64,000 nt of DNA from Rheinheimera pacifica (GCF_900108485.1 NZ_FNXF01000003.1:16335-80334); one strand, 5' to 3'. Positions 25,641 through 35,462 are shown, numbered from the stretch's first letter. Notes: generated by a model from the letters alone, not told the origin. Numbers and translations are program-made.

Positions 25641-27371
25641 CTATTGAGTGGCCAGCACAGCAGTGTGCTGTGATAGCTCCAGCGCTTCACCAATAGGGCC
25701 AAGCACCATCGACGGTAAGAAAGATAAGAAGTTAACCACCAGGATCACGGTAACCAGCGTGACAGCAAAGGTAGGGTTAAACAGTGGCAGTGTGCCGGCC
25801 GTAGTGGGTACCCGACGTTTCTTAGCCAATGAGCCGGCAATCAACAGCGGAATAACCAGCGGCAAATAACGGCCCAGGATTAACACCACTACACAAGTAA
25901 GATTCCACCAGACGCTATCATCACCAAGGCCCTCGAAGCCGGAGCCGTTATTGGCAAAGGCCGAAGTGTACTCATAAAACACCTGGGCTATGCCGTGTAA
26001 ACCGGGGTTAGAGTTACCGGTAAGTGCCGGGAAGGCCACGGTTATGGCAGTAAAGGTTAGGATCACGGCGCTTGGCAGCACCAGTAGCACGCCCAACCAG
26101 CTTATTTCGCGCTTTTCCAGCTTACGGCCGAAAAACTCCGGCGTGCGGCCAATCATCAGCCCGGCAATAAATACCGCCAGCCAGACATAGACCAGGAAAT
26201 TGACAAAACCACAGCCAATACCGCCCCAGATGCCGCCAATGAGCATACCGGACCGGGTAATCAACCCCGCCACAGGGTTTAACGAGTCGTGCATCGCATT
26301 CACTGAACCGTTTGAGGTTTGGGTGGTAAAGGTGGCCCACAGCGCGGAAACGTCCGTACCCAATCGCACTTCTTTGCCTTCCATGTTACCGGCCTGCTGT
26401 GCCAGACCGGTAAAGGCGGCGTTTGGTTGCTGCTCGCTGTAAACAGCTAACGCAATAAACAGCAGACTTAAAAACCCCATCACCGACAGCGACAACAAGG
26501 TTAAACCGCGGCGGCGCACCATACCGCCGGCCATAAATACCACTGCCATTGGCACCAATACCAGGGCAATAGTCTGAATGGCATTGCTTACCGGAGTCGG
26601 GTTTTCCTGCGGGTTACTGCTGTTAGGGCCAAACCAGCCACCACCATTGGTACCCAGTTGCTTAATGGCTACCATGGCTGATACAGGGCCCAGCGGTATA
26701 GTTTGTTCAGACAGGCTTTGCCCTTGTTCAAGCACCGGCACAGTAGGGCTGGCACTGTAACTGGCGGGTACGCCCTGGCTTGACAACGCCACAGCAACCA
26801 CAGCGGCCAATGGCAACATTACGCGCAATACAGCACGCACCGTGTCCTGATAATAGTTGCCCAGGTCACGCTCTTCGCCCTCGCCAGCGTCATCGGCATT
26901 GCGGCCGCCTAAGATGCCACGCAGCACCGCGACACACACCGCCAGCGCCATCGCCGGTGTCACAAACTGCAGCGTAACAATTAAAAAGCCCTGGCTCAGG
27001 TAAGTAAGCTGGGCCTGACCGGAATAATGCTGCTGATTGGTATTGGTTAAAAACGACACTGCGGTGTGCAGCGCTAAATCCCAGCTCAGTCCCTCGATAC
27101 CGTTAGGATTTAACGGTAAAACATGCTGAAACAACAAAATAAGATAAGCAATAATGCCCAGCACCAGGTTACTGAGTAAAAAAGCGATGCCATAGCTTTT
27201 CCAGTTCATACCCTGCGTTGGCTTTACGCCCAACAGTTTAAAGATGCCGTTTTCCAGCGGCAGAAAAACCTTGTCACTCCAGTGTGGTCCGGCGGAAAAT
27301 ACGCCGGTCATATAATGCCCTAACGGCCATGCCAACAGCAGTGCCAGGGTAAAAATCAATATGACTTCCAT
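25641..27371 (-). CDS. kdpA: Potassium-transporting ATPase channel subunit KdpA
   Basis: From the ATG at 27369-27371, preceded by GAGGAG, the product is 576 residues beginning MEVILIFTL; the upstream extension runs into kdpF and is not used. Ten membrane spans and selectivity-filter regions are visible (SFLTNTNQQHYSGQ, KQLGTNGGGWFGPNSSNPQENP, TQTSNGSVNAMHDS, ANNGSGFEGLG), each with the conserved glycines. It is the K+-selective channel-like subunit of the Kdp complex. Confidence 0.96.
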   Translation of the reverse strand: MEVILIFTLALLLAWPLGHYMTGVFSAGPHWSDKVFLPLENGIFKLLGVKPTQGMNWKSYGIAFLLSNLVLGIIAYLILLFQHVLPLNPNGIEGLSWDLALHTAVSFLTNTNQQHYSGQAQLTYLSQGFLIVTLQFVTPAMALAVCVAVLRGILGGRNADDAGEGEERDLGNYYQDTVRAVLRVMLPLAAVVAVALSSQGVPASYSASPTVPVLEQGQSLSEQTIPLGPVSAMVAIKQLGTNGGGWFGPNSSNPQENPTPVSNAIQTIALVLVPMAVVFMAGGMVRRRGLTLLSLSVMGFLSLLFIALAVYSEQQPNAAFTGLAQQAGNMEGKEVRLGTDVSALWATFTTQTSNGSVNAMHDSLNPVAGLITRSGMLIGGIWGGIGCGFVNFLVYVWLAVFIAGLMIGRTPEFFGRKLEKREISWLGVLLVLPSAVILTFTAITVAFPALTGNSNPGLHGIAQVFYEYTSAFANNGSGFEGLGDDSVWWNLTCVVVLILGRYLPLVIPLLIAGSLAKKRRVPTTAGTLPLFNPTFAVTLVTVILVVNFLSFLPSMVLGPIGEALELSQHTAVLATQ

Positions 27372-27381
27372 TGCCAACTCC

Positions 27382-27462
27382 TCAGAACTTTTCAGGTGCC
27401 AACATGGCAACGATTAACACAGCGCTTAATGCGCCAACTAACAACAGTAATAACCAGCCCAT
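27382..27462 (-). CDS. kdpF: KdpF, 26-residue subunit of the Kdp complex
   Basis: Reading the minus strand from the ATG at 27460-27462 gives MGWLLLLLVGALSAVLIVAM, then LAPEKF and a stop (26 residues). It is a single membrane span with the LxPExF ending common to KdpF. An AGGA site lies about 9 bases before the ATG, and the stop is 10 bp before kdpA. KdpF stabilises the KdpABC complex in known systems. It is easily missed because of its size. Confidence 0.85.
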   Translation of the reverse strand: MGWLLLLLVGALSAVLIVAMLAPEKF

Positions 27463-27546
27463 TTGCCGTATCCTTAGTGTGAAAAACACGGCGCTAAAGG
27501 TAGGTGTAAGCGGCGTAAAATCTCCAGTTGGCTGGGGCTGTTAAGC

Positions 27547-27555
27547 ATAAAGATT
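27547..27555 (-). promoter_or_regulatory. AATCTTTAT motif upstream of kdpF, candidate KdpE site
   Basis: The minus strand reads GAAATTTTACGAAATCTTTAT about 85-110 bp before the kdpF ATG. Its 9-mer AATCTTTAT is the core of the 11-bp tandem repeat at 15513-15534, in the same orientation relative to transcription of kdp, and a looser half-copy lies 10 bp upstream. Position fits an activator site. Confidence 0.5.
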
Positions 27556-27642
27556 TCGTAAAATTTCACCGGCAACGCAATAAAACCGGCCGGCACAGGA
27601 GTATGCTTAGCACCCTGACAAAGCCTGAGGAAGTAATTGGTG

Positions 27643-28698
27643 ATGCAAGAGAGAGTGCAGTTGATAAAAGCAATGTTGTTATGTGCCTTGCTGCTGTGCA
27701 CCCTGACGGGGTGTAACAAAGCGCCGGCTTTACATAAATTTTCCGGTGCGGCCCAGGGCACCACGTACAGCCTGACCTACTGGAGTGATAAAAAAGTTGA
27801 GCAGGCACAGTTTGAAGCCGCCATTGCCGGTGAATTACAGCGGTTGGATAAACTGATGTCTAATTACCGTGATGACTCCGTAATTGAGCAATTTAACCAT
27901 AACCAAAGCACAGCGCCGGTAGAAGTGGGTACAGAAATTGTGCAACTGATCCGCATCGCCAAGCAGATCAGTGCAGCCACAGCAGGCTGCTATGACCCGA
28001 CCATCAAACCGCTGTTTACGCTATGGGGTTTTCGTGGCGAGCAACTGACTATTCCGGATGCAGCGCAATTAACCGAACTTTCTCCGCAACTGGGGATCAG
28101 TAGAGTTGACGTCGTCAATAGCACAACACTGCAAAAGCAGCACCCAAAGCTGAGTATTGATTTATCTTCTATTGCTCAGGGCTACTCGGTACAGCGGTTG
28201 ACAGAGGTGGCTGAGCAATTTGGCGTTGATAACTATCTGATTGAAATTGGCGGTGAGCTGCAAACCCGCGGCAGCAAACCCGATGGCAGCAACTGGCGGG
28301 TGGCGATAGAACGACCGCTGCCGGGCACACAGCAGTTGCAAAAAATAGTGCAGGTAAAACAAACAGCGCCGCTGGCTATCATGACATCCGGCACTTACCG
28401 GCATTATTACGACAACGAAGGCAAGCGTTACAGCCATATCATCGATGCGCGCGGCAAAGCGCCGGTAACGCACCAAACGGTGTCGGTAACGCTGATACAT
28501 AATGATTTAACCGAAGCCGATGCCTGGTCTACGGCGTTATTGTGTTTGGGATCAGAGCAAGGCAGTAAAGTTGCTGAGCAGTTTAATCTGGCCGTACTGT
28601 TTATTGACCAGACAAATAACGGGTTAACTGAATTAGACAGCACAGCGTTACAACAGCATGTGGGGATTATGTTAGTTGATGCAAAAATGAAGCAGTAA
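27643..28698 (+). CDS. apbE: FAD:protein FMN transferase, lipoprotein (ApbE family)
   Basis: The ATG at 27643 is well placed behind TGAGGAAG; TTG and GTG codons lie just before it. The product is about 351 residues. A lipobox LTGC at residues 21-24 marks it as a lipoprotein, probably facing the periplasm. ApbE motifs are visible: GTTYSLTYW near the start, MSNYRDDSVIEQFN, DLSSIAQGYSVQRL, YLIEIGGELQTRG and SHIIDARGKAPV. It covalently attaches FMN to threonines of proteins such as Rnf/Nqr subunits or reductases; no such target is in the window. It diverges from kdpF. Confidence 0.92.
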   Translation: MQERVQLIKAMLLCALLLCTLTGCNKAPALHKFSGAAQGTTYSLTYWSDKKVEQAQFEAAIAGELQRLDKLMSNYRDDSVIEQFNHNQSTAPVEVGTEIVQLIRIAKQISAATAGCYDPTIKPLFTLWGFRGEQLTIPDAAQLTELSPQLGISRVDVVNSTTLQKQHPKLSIDLSSIAQGYSVQRLTEVAEQFGVDNYLIEIGGELQTRGSKPDGSNWRVAIERPLPGTQQLQKIVQVKQTAPLAIMTSGTYRHYYDNEGKRYSHIIDARGKAPVTHQTVSVTLIHNDLTEADAWSTALLCLGSEQGSKVAEQFNLAVLFIDQTNNGLTELDSTALQQHVGIMLVDAKMKQ

Positions 28699-28706
28699 AA
28701 AGCAAC

Positions 28707-28734
28707 AAGCCCTGCAATGCAGGGCTTAGGTTTT
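28707..28734. terminator. Terminator between apbE and fklB
   Basis: The near-perfect palindrome AAGCCCTGCA-a-TGCAGGGCTT is followed by AGGTTTT on the plus strand. It lies between two convergent genes and may serve both. Confidence 0.7.
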
Positions 28735-28759
28735 AGCAGTGCTGACTACTATAGCGCTA

Positions 28760-29377
28760 TCACAGAATAGCTAACAGCTCTACGTCAAATACCAGTGCAC
28801 TGAAAGGGGCAATGGCATTGCCGGCACCGCGCTCGCCGTAGGCCAGATCGTGCGGGATATATAAACGTAATTTTGAACCTGGCGACATCAGCTGCAATGC
28901 CTCTGTCCAGCCGGCGATAACGCCTGATACGGGGAATTCTGCCGGCTCACCGCGCTGATAAGAAGAGTCAAACACCGTGCCGTCAATTAAGGTACCGTGG
29001 TAATGCGTGCGTACCGTTGAATTGCGCGTCGGCTTTTCACCTTCAGCCGCTACCAGTACTTCGTACTGCAGGCCAGAAGCGGTTACGGTAACTTCAGCAC
29101 GTTTGGCATTTTCAGCCAGGAAAGCTTCACCGGCACCGGCTAATAATTCAGCTTTCTCAGCTTGTTCTGCTTGCATACGCTCGCTGATCACACCAAAAGC
29201 GGCACGAATTTGCTCGTCGCTTACCGCTGCTTCCTGTTCGGTATAGGCGGCGATAACACCGGCGGCAACGGCGTCAATATCTAAGCCGTCAAACGGGTTG
29301 TCGGCCAGTTGCTGGCCCATTTGTAAACCAATACCATAGCTGGCGTGCTGTTCAAGCGTTGTGTATTTATCTGACAT
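28760..29377 (-). CDS. fklB: FKBP-type peptidyl-prolyl cis-trans isomerase (FklB/FKBP22)
   Basis: The start is the ATG at 29375-29377 behind TGGAA, giving 205 residues beginning MSDKYTTLEQHASYGIGLQMG, close to E. coli FklB. Residues 1-90 are the helical dimerisation domain and 110-205 the FKBP domain. The latter has VRTHYHGTLIDGTVFDSSYQRG, the FPVSGVIAGWTEALQLM core and RLYIPHDLAYGERGAGNAI. There is no signal peptide, so it is cytosolic. It catalyses proline isomerisation during folding. Confidence 0.93.
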   Translation of the reverse strand: MSDKYTTLEQHASYGIGLQMGQQLADNPFDGLDIDAVAAGVIAAYTEQEAAVSDEQIRAAFGVISERMQAEQAEKAELLAGAGEAFLAENAKRAEVTVTASGLQYEVLVAAEGEKPTRNSTVRTHYHGTLIDGTVFDSSYQRGEPAEFPVSGVIAGWTEALQLMSPGSKLRLYIPHDLAYGERGAGNAIAPFSALVFDVELLAIL

Positions 29378-29463
29378 GAGTTCCACTTATGCTAACGAAG
29401 CCAATGCTTCGGGTTAAAAAGTGCGCCTATGCTATCGCAAAAACGCGCGAATGTCTTGCCGCC

Positions 29464-29766
29464 TCACACCGCCAGTTGCTGTATCCGCAGCCAGATAGCA
29501 TTAACATGCTGCTGGTCTTGCCCGGTTAGCTCACCATTGGCTATCGCCTGTGTCAACGTACTGCTGACCTGAGTTATAACATCGGCGGCGGTAAAAGGTT
29601 CAGCAACCACCTGCAAGGTACCAACGGCTAAATCGAAATGGCCACGCAGGTAACCAGAGGCAAATAACTCGTCATCGGTAGCAACCGGCACTAAGGCATC
29701 AAACAAATCGGCGGCAGCGTCGATAAACTGCTCTGGTACTGATACTGCTGTCATATTACTTTTCAT
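29464..29766 (-). CDS. yfcL: YfcL-family protein
   Basis: The 100-residue protein contains ATDDELFASGYLRGHFDLAVG, the recognisable core of E. coli YfcL. Function is unknown. It overlaps the end of the NAD kinase-like gene by about 10 bp and is the last gene of the prmB-aroC-led run; in E. coli yfcL also lies near aroC. Starts at 29766 or at the Met at 29754 are both possible. Confidence 0.8.
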   Translation of the reverse strand: MKSNMTAVSVPEQFIDAAADLFDALVPVATDDELFASGYLRGHFDLAVGTLQVVAEPFTAADVITQVSSTLTQAIANGELTGQDQQHVNAIWLRIQQLAV

Positions 29767-30886
29767 CCTCGTACCCTAAACGGTACATTACGTAATCGTT
29801 GTAACCGGTAACTATATTAATTAAACCGGTAAGCTGCTGATCCAGTTTTGCATCGCCGGTATCGGCCAGTAACGGCCGGCCCTCAAGCTGCTGCAGTTTG
29901 GCTTTGCCGGCAATCAGCACAATATTATCGCGGCCAATGGCGCGGATAACGTCGGGCGATAACTGCTGGTTACCACGGCCAAACACATGGCCCTGACCAC
30001 CAATTAACGTGATCACTAATTTACTCGGATAGCCCTGCACCAGCTCAAGCAGCTGTGCTGCGCTAACATCTTTGGCAATAAGCACGCCGTTTTCTACCAC
30101 ATCGACGCCAAGCAGCGTATTGTCCAGCCCAAGCTCACTCATCACTGCTGCTACAGTAGAGCCTGAGCCCATCACATAGCGCACCTTGTCTTCCATTTGC
30201 GAGGCAACATAAGCGGCTAAATCAGCCAGCACCAGCTCTTCAGATTCACGCCCGCCCATTTTCACGCTTTGCACATAACGCAACTGCGCAGGTATGCGCA
30301 TCTCGCCAAAACGCCGGGCTTTTACTACTCCGTCGCGAAATGCCTGCTCGTCAATATCCATTACCGCCGCTTCACTAAGTGACACCAGCTCTCCGGCGAT
30401 CAGTTTAGCCATTAGCTTACCGGCGGCCTGGGGCGATATAGCATAAACGCCAGAGTGAATTTTTACCCCGGCCGGAATGCCCAGCACTGTAGTTTGCTCA
30501 CCCACTGCTGCGCAGATATTGCGCGCTGTGCCATCGCCACCGGCAAACAGCAAAATATCTACCCCCTTTTCGGCCAGCAGCCTGGCGGCGTGCTCAGTGT
30601 CTGCAGCTGTTGATGGCGACGTTTGTGGCTGATATACCAGCTGATAATTCAGCCCCAGCGCATCACACACGCTCTGGCCCATCGGGCCTGCCACAGTGAG
30701 CACTTCAAACTTGTCACGCAACGGCAGCAATTCGGTTAAAGCGGTATTGGTGCGGTTTATCGCCTGCGGTATGGCGCCCAAAGCCAGGGCTTGTTCGGCC
30801 TGGCCGTCTGAACCTTTTAACCCTACGCTGCCACCTAAACCGGCCAGCGGATTAATAATAAGCCCAAGCCGAAACAGATTTGCCAT
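29756..30886 (-). CDS. ATP-NAD kinase-like protein
   Basis: The 376-residue protein starts LGLIINPLAGLGGSVGLKGSDG and has the NAD kinase / diacylglycerol kinase fold signature ILLFAGGDGTARNI, with the GGDGT motif near residue 118. It belongs to the ATP-NAD kinase-like group (PFAM NAD_kinase superfamily), longer and distinct from housekeeping NadK (about 290). It may phosphorylate NAD or a related substrate; this is uncertain. It is co-directional with the MFS and aroC genes (36-bp gap) and overlaps yfcL. Confidence 0.83.
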   Translation of the reverse strand: MANLFRLGLIINPLAGLGGSVGLKGSDGQAEQALALGAIPQAINRTNTALTELLPLRDKFEVLTVAGPMGQSVCDALGLNYQLVYQPQTSPSTAADTEHAARLLAEKGVDILLFAGGDGTARNICAAVGEQTTVLGIPAGVKIHSGVYAISPQAAGKLMAKLIAGELVSLSEAAVMDIDEQAFRDGVVKARRFGEMRIPAQLRYVQSVKMGGRESEELVLADLAAYVASQMEDKVRYVMGSGSTVAAVMSELGLDNTLLGVDVVENGVLIAKDVSAAQLLELVQGYPSKLVITLIGGQGHVFGRGNQQLSPDVIRAIGRDNIVLIAGKAKLQQLEGRPLLADTGDAKLDQQLTGLINIVTGYNDYVMYRLGYEDEK

Positions 30887-30922
30887 ACTGCAATACCCTT
30901 TAGCACACCTAAAAAATGGCGG

Positions 30923-32092
30923 CTATTGTAAAGCCTTGGCGCCAGCTTTGCTACCCGGCAAGGTTAATGCCAGCAGTGTTGCTGACAGTGCCAACAAGGC
31001 GGCAATCATAAAGGCTAAACTGGCCCCCTTGCCGTTTTGCCAGATTAAGCCAGAGAAATAAGCGCCAATTGCGCCACCGCCACCGAAAATAACACCGGCA
31101 TACAACGCCTGGCCGCGGCTGCGTAATTTTTTCGGGAAAAACTGCTGGATAAACTGCATGGCACAGCTGTGGGCGATAGCAAAGCTGCCGGCATGCAGCA
31201 GCATGCTAAAACACAGCAGCCAGACGTTATCGGCCACCGTTGCCAGCAAACTCCAGCGCAGCACCGTTAAGCCATAGCACACGCTTAACAGCACACGGTA
31301 ACTGCGGTTACGCATTAAGTTGCCGGCAAAGTAAAACGCCGCTATTTCGGCGGCCACCGCCAGGCCAATAAACAAGCCGGTTTGGGTGCCGCTGTAACCC
31401 AGATCGCGACTGTATAGCGTGAAAAAACCATAAAAAGGGGCAAAGCTCATTTGCAGTAATAAAGCTGCCAGCATAAAACGCAGCAACACGCTGTTTTTTA
31501 TCAGTTTGCTAAAGCGCACCGGCTCACTGCTAAGCTCAGCATTAACACTCACTTTGGGCAACAAAAATAAGCTGGTGAGCAGCAAGACTAAAAACAGCAA
31601 GGCCGATAATGGTAAAAACTCACTGCCATAGCGCTCAAACAGCCAACCGCCGAGCATTACCAGCACAATATAACCCACGCTGCCTGCAGTACGAATACGG
31701 CTGTAAGCGCGGGTATCGTCATTAACAAAGGCAAAAGTGGCCACTTCCAGCTGCGGTAAAATAGCGGTCCAGAAAAAACTGAACAGCGCAAACCCCAGTA
31801 GCAAAGGCCAGAAACCATAATCGGCAAAGCTGCTAAGCCAACCAATAGCCGCTAACAAGGCGCCAAGGCGCATTACGGTTAACGGCTTACCGCTGCGCTC
31901 GGCGATCAGTGCCCATACTGTAGGGCCAACAATACGGCTGGCGGTTACAATGGCCAGCAGCAGGCCGATATCAGCCGAGCTTAAGCCGCGGCCATCGAGA
32001 AACAGGCCGAAATACGGCACAAAAATACCCAGCACGCCAAAATAAGTAAAATAGGCCAGCACTAAGGCTGGCCGGGCTGAAATGCTAAACAT
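30923..32092 (-). CDS. MFS transporter (HcaT / MFS_1-like family)
   Basis: The 389-residue protein has 12 hydrophobic spans and the start LAYFTYFGVLGIFVPYFGLFLDGRGLSS, typical of the 3-phenylpropionate/HcaT-like MFS group. The RIRTAGSVGYI segment in span 5 fits this group. The substrate cannot be inferred from sequence. It begins 9 bp after aroC and is followed at 36 bp by the NAD kinase-like gene. Confidence 0.85.
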   Translation of the reverse strand: MFSISARPALVLAYFTYFGVLGIFVPYFGLFLDGRGLSSADIGLLLAIVTASRIVGPTVWALIAERSGKPLTVMRLGALLAAIGWLSSFADYGFWPLLLGFALFSFFWTAILPQLEVATFAFVNDDTRAYSRIRTAGSVGYIVLVMLGGWLFERYGSEFLPLSALLFLVLLLTSLFLLPKVSVNAELSSEPVRFSKLIKNSVLLRFMLAALLLQMSFAPFYGFFTLYSRDLGYSGTQTGLFIGLAVAAEIAAFYFAGNLMRNRSYRVLLSVCYGLTVLRWSLLATVADNVWLLCFSMLLHAGSFAIAHSCAMQFIQQFFPKKLRSRGQALYAGVIFGGGGAIGAYFSGLIWQNGKGASLAFMIAALLALSATLLALTLPGSKAGAKALQ

Positions 32093-32100
32093 ACGGCGGT

Positions 32101-33204
32101 TTAATCTCTGCTGTTGCGGGCAATATCAGGTGTGGTTACCTGCACATGCATATTTTGCGCACGGTGGCGCAGGTAGTGGTCCATCAGCACTATCGCCAGC
32201 ATGGCTTCAGCAATGGGCACAGCGCGAATACCAACACAGGGGTCATGCCGGCCTTTGGTGACAATATCTATCACTTCGCCGCGGGTATTAATGCTTTTGC
32301 CGGGAATACTGATACTGGAGGTCGGTTTCAGCGCCATACTAACCAGTAAATCCTGGCCGGAAGAAATACCACCCAGGGTGCCACCGGCATGGTTAGCACT
32401 AAAGCCCTGCGGCGTTAATTCATCACGGTGGGTTGAACCGCGCTGCTCTACTACGGCAAAACCGTCGCCAATTTCTACCGCTTTTACTGCGTTAATGCTC
32501 ATCATGGCGTGGGCAATATCGGCATCGAGCCGGTCAAACACCGGTTCGCCCCAACCTACCGGCATATTGGTTGCCACTACATTTACCCGGGCACCTACCG
32601 AGTCGCCGTCTTTTTTCAGCTGGCGCATATACTCATCCAGCGCTTCAAGCTTGGATGGATCGGGGCAAAAAAACGGGTTGTTGTGTACTTCGTCCCAGCT
32701 TACCAGATCGGCTTTTACCGGGCCTAACTGGGCTAAATAACCGCGAATTTCAATGCCGCATTGCTCACGCAGGTATTTTTTGGCAATGGCGCCGGCGGCT
32801 ACCCTGACAGCGGTTTCACGCGCTGACGAGCGGCCACCACCGCGGTAATCGCGGATACCAAATTTATGCCAGTAGGTGTAATCGGCATGGCCGGGGCGAA
32901 ATTGCTCTTTAATCTCAGAGTAATCCTGCGAGCGCTGATCGGTGTTTTCAATCAGCAGGCCAATGCTGGCACCGGTGGTAGTATTTTCAAATACGCCGGA
33001 CAGAATTTTTACCGCATCTTCTTCCCGCCGCGCCGTGGTGTAGCGCGACGTGCCGGGTTTACGCCGGTCTAAATCCAGTTGCAAATCGTCGGTGGTTAAC
33101 GCCATCCCCGGCGGGCAGCCATCCACTATGCCGCCAATGGCCGGGCCATGGCTTTCACCAAAAGTCGTGACTTTAAACAATTGCCCTATGCTGTTACCGG
33201 CCAT
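32101..33204 (-). CDS. aroC: Chorismate synthase
   Basis: The 367-residue enzyme starts [33 protein letters not shown]. It carries the three family signatures: [10 protein letters not shown], the [21 protein letters not shown] block and [18 protein letters not shown]. It makes chorismate from EPSP using reduced FMN, the last step of the shikimate pathway. It lies 9 bp after prmB, as in E. coli and many relatives. Confidence 0.97.
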   Translation of the reverse strand: MAGNSIGQLFKVTTFGESHGPAIGGIVDGCPPGMALTTDDLQLDLDRRKPGTSRYTTARREEDAVKILSGVFENTTTGASIGLLIENTDQRSQDYSEIKEQFRPGHADYTYWHKFGIRDYRGGGRSSARETAVRVAAGAIAKKYLREQCGIEIRGYLAQLGPVKADLVSWDEVHNNPFFCPDPSKLEALDEYMRQLKKDGDSVGARVNVVATNMPVGWGEPVFDRLDADIAHAMMSINAVKAVEIGDGFAVVEQRGSTHRDELTPQGFSANHAGGTLGGISSGQDLLVSMALKPTSSISIPGKSINTRGEVIDIVTKGRHDPCVGIRAVPIAEAMLAIVLMDHYLRHRAQNMHVQVTTPDIARNSRD

Positions 33205-33213
33205 AGCTTTTCC

Positions 33214-34173
33214 TTAACGTAATGAGTCTTTAAATAAATGCTGGCAGCGTTCAAGTTCGGCTTTGGTAATGGCAAATACCCCTAAACCACCGTGCGAAAA
33301 TTCCAGCCAGTCAAACGCCACTTCGGGGAAATCCTGCTGCAGTTGCACCATGCTGTTGCCTACTTCACATACCAGCACGCCACCATCCGTTAAATGAGCT
33401 GCCGCTTCACGTAAAATACGCCGCGTCAGTGCCAGGCCATCTTCGCCTGACGCTAAACCCAGCTCTGGCTCGTGGCGGTATTCATCCGGTAAATCGGCCA
33501 TATCGTCGGCATCGACATACGGCGGGTTGGTGACAATTAAGTCATACTGCGCGCCAGCCAGAGCGCTGTAGCCATCCGATAATATCGGGAATACTCTGTG
33601 TTCCAGGCCGTGGCTTTCAATGTTTAGCTGTGCCACTTCTAAGGCGTCTTCGCTGATATCCACTGCATCAACTTCGGCCTCTGCAAAAGCATAGGCACAG
33701 GCAATAGCAATACAACCCGAGCCGGTGCATAAATCCAGAATATGGTTTGGTGTTTTACCACCAAGCTGGCGGATAAACTTAGCGCCGATTAATTCAGCAA
33801 TTGGCGAGCGCGGCACCAGCACACGTTCATCAACATAAAACGGTAAACCGGCAAAATAAGCCTGATGCGTTAAATAAGCTGCTGGCAGGCGCTGTTCTAT
33901 GCGTTGTTTTAACAGGCTGATAAAACTCTGGCGTTCTACGCGGGTAAGGCGCACCGAAAACAGCTTTTCATCTGTCATTGGCGGCAAAAACAACACATGC
34001 GTTAGCAGTGCAGCGGCTTCATCCCAGGGGTTATCGGTGCCGTGGCCCAGATAAACCTGCGCCTGGTTCATTTTGCTGACAGCAAAACGCAACCAGTCGT
34101 GCACGGTAACAAGTTCAGCGAGGGCGTCGCTGATTAGCTCAGGGGTAAACAGAATTTCGCCAGTATCGGACAT
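33214..34173 (-). CDS. prmB: Ribosomal protein L3 glutamine methyltransferase PrmB
   Basis: The ATG at 34171-34173 gives 319 residues beginning [18 protein letters not shown], which fits PrmB; the longer frame reaches into the divergent smrB start region and is unsupported. The SAM-binding [16 protein letters not shown] and the glutamine-binding IVTNPPYVD (NPPY) are intact. It methylates Gln150 of ribosomal protein L3. It heads the aroC-containing run and is divergent from smrB, as in E. coli. Confidence 0.94.
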   Translation of the reverse strand: MSDTGEILFTPELISDALAELVTVHDWLRFAVSKMNQAQVYLGHGTDNPWDEAAALLTHVLFLPPMTDEKLFSVRLTRVERQSFISLLKQRIEQRLPAAYLTHQAYFAGLPFYVDERVLVPRSPIAELIGAKFIRQLGGKTPNHILDLCTGSGCIAIACAYAFAEAEVDAVDISEDALEVAQLNIESHGLEHRVFPILSDGYSALAGAQYDLIVTNPPYVDADDMADLPDEYRHEPELGLASGEDGLALTRRILREAAAHLTDGGVLVCEVGNSMVQLQQDFPEVAFDWLEFSHGGLGVFAITKAELERCQHLFKDSLR

Positions 34174-34226
34174 GATGAATTTAAGCTCTTTTTGTAATAA
34201 CCGGTCAGTTTGAGTAGACTTGCGCG

Positions 34227-34769
34227 ATGCAAAAGAAAGCCATTGTAACACCAACCGGTATCAGTGCCGAGGACAGCCAGCTGTTTCGCGAGTCGATAAC
34301 AGGCGCGCAGCCTATTGCGCAGGACAAGATACCGCCAGTTGCCGCCCCCCGCAAGAAAAAAAGACGTACAGACGTCTTAAGCAAACAGCTTGATGAAAAT
34401 TTATTCTGGTTCTCAGATGAGTTTGAAGGTTATGTTGCCGACGGTGCCAACCTGAGCTGGATACAAAGCGGCGATGATCCGCATTTAACCGGACGTTTGC
34501 GCCGCGGTGAATTTCAGCCCCAGGTGGTGCTGGACTTACACGGCATGACCACCCAACAGGCAAAAACAGAACTGGCCGGCCTTTTGGCGTATTGTGAAAA
34601 ACAGCAATTTAACTGTGCCTGCGTAGTACATGGCAAAGGTTTGGGAATTTTAGCGAAGAAAGTGCCTAACTGGCTGATCCAGCACCCTAACGTACGTGCC
34701 TTTCATACCGCACCGAAAAGCTGGGGCAAACATGGCGCACTGATAGTGTTACTGAAAATAGCCAGCTAA
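34227..34769 (+). CDS. smrB: Ribosome rescue endonuclease SmrB
   Basis: The 180-residue protein has a basic N-terminal extension ([10 protein letters not shown]) and a C-terminal Smr domain with [17 protein letters not shown] (LDLHG) and [21 protein letters not shown] (HGKG). SmrB cleaves mRNA at collided ribosomes. The gene is divergent from prmB and convergent with sixA, an arrangement shared with E. coli. Confidence 0.93.
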   Translation: MQKKAIVTPTGISAEDSQLFRESITGAQPIAQDKIPPVAAPRKKKRRTDVLSKQLDENLFWFSDEFEGYVADGANLSWIQSGDDPHLTGRLRRGEFQPQVVLDLHGMTTQQAKTELAGLLAYCEKQQFNCACVVHGKGLGILAKKVPNWLIQHPNVRAFHTAPKSWGKHGALIVLLKIAS

Positions 34770-34771
34770 AC

Positions 34772-35260
34772 TCAGAAACTCAGCAGCGCCAGTTCCTGTG
34801 GTGCTAACCGCTCTAACAAACGCCCACGCTGCCCGGGCTGGTAATCAATACACGCCAGCTGCGCCGGGCTGAATATTGGCGCCTGATCCGGCACAGTAAA
34901 AGCTTCCACCAAAAAACTGACTAATGGCATATGCGATACCAGCAACACCCGCGCATCCGGTTTTTCGCTGATACGGGCATCAAAATAGGCTTTGAATAAC
35001 GCGGCATCACCATCAGGTACCAGTTGCGGCACAATCTCAAGTTGGCTAAACGGTGCCTGCTTGGCTAACATTAGCTCTGCAGTTTGACGGGTTCGTTGAT
35101 AGGGGCTTGCCCAAACCCAGTCAAAGGCGGCATAGTGGTGCTGTAACCATAATGCCATCTGGCTAACCTCATGCTGGCCTCTGGCATTTAGCTGTCGCTG
35201 GCTATCTTCAGAGGATAGCGGTTCTGCTTCACCATGACGCATGATAACGAGATTTACCAT
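34772..35260 (-). CDS. sixA: Phosphohistidine phosphatase SixA
   Basis: The 162-residue protein is of the histidine phosphatase superfamily and begins VNLVIMRHGEAEPLSSEDSQRQL, with catalytic RHG. The second histidine lies in LLVSHMPLVSFLVE. SixA removes phosphate from His of phosphotransfer proteins, including the nitrogen PTS in E. coli. Its stop is 2 bp from that of smrB. The upstream 200 bp is a divergent promoter region shared with the protease gene. Confidence 0.92.
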   Translation of the reverse strand: MVNLVIMRHGEAEPLSSEDSQRQLNARGQHEVSQMALWLQHHYAAFDWVWASPYQRTRQTAELMLAKQAPFSQLEIVPQLVPDGDAALFKAYFDARISEKPDARVLLVSHMPLVSFLVEAFTVPDQAPIFSPAQLACIDYQPGQRGRLLERLAPQELALLSF

Positions 35261-35462
35261 TGCTTAAGTACCATACTGCTGTTTGAGTCCTGTTAAATCC
35301 CGGGCAGATAACAATACGCCGGGTAAAAATTGTGCGCTATGATAATGAAAGTTGTCGTCCAGAGTAACTGCTAATAACGCATAACATCTAAGCTGTTTAT
35401 TACTTATCGCTATGATAAAGCCGTTCAGAGCCACACCAGTACCGCAAAAAAAAGGATAACCC

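Noticed and set aside
27474..27808. Minus-strand frames overlapping the start of apbE
   Set aside because: They are antisense to a well-supported lipoprotein gene and to the kdpF leader, with unconvincing protein composition.
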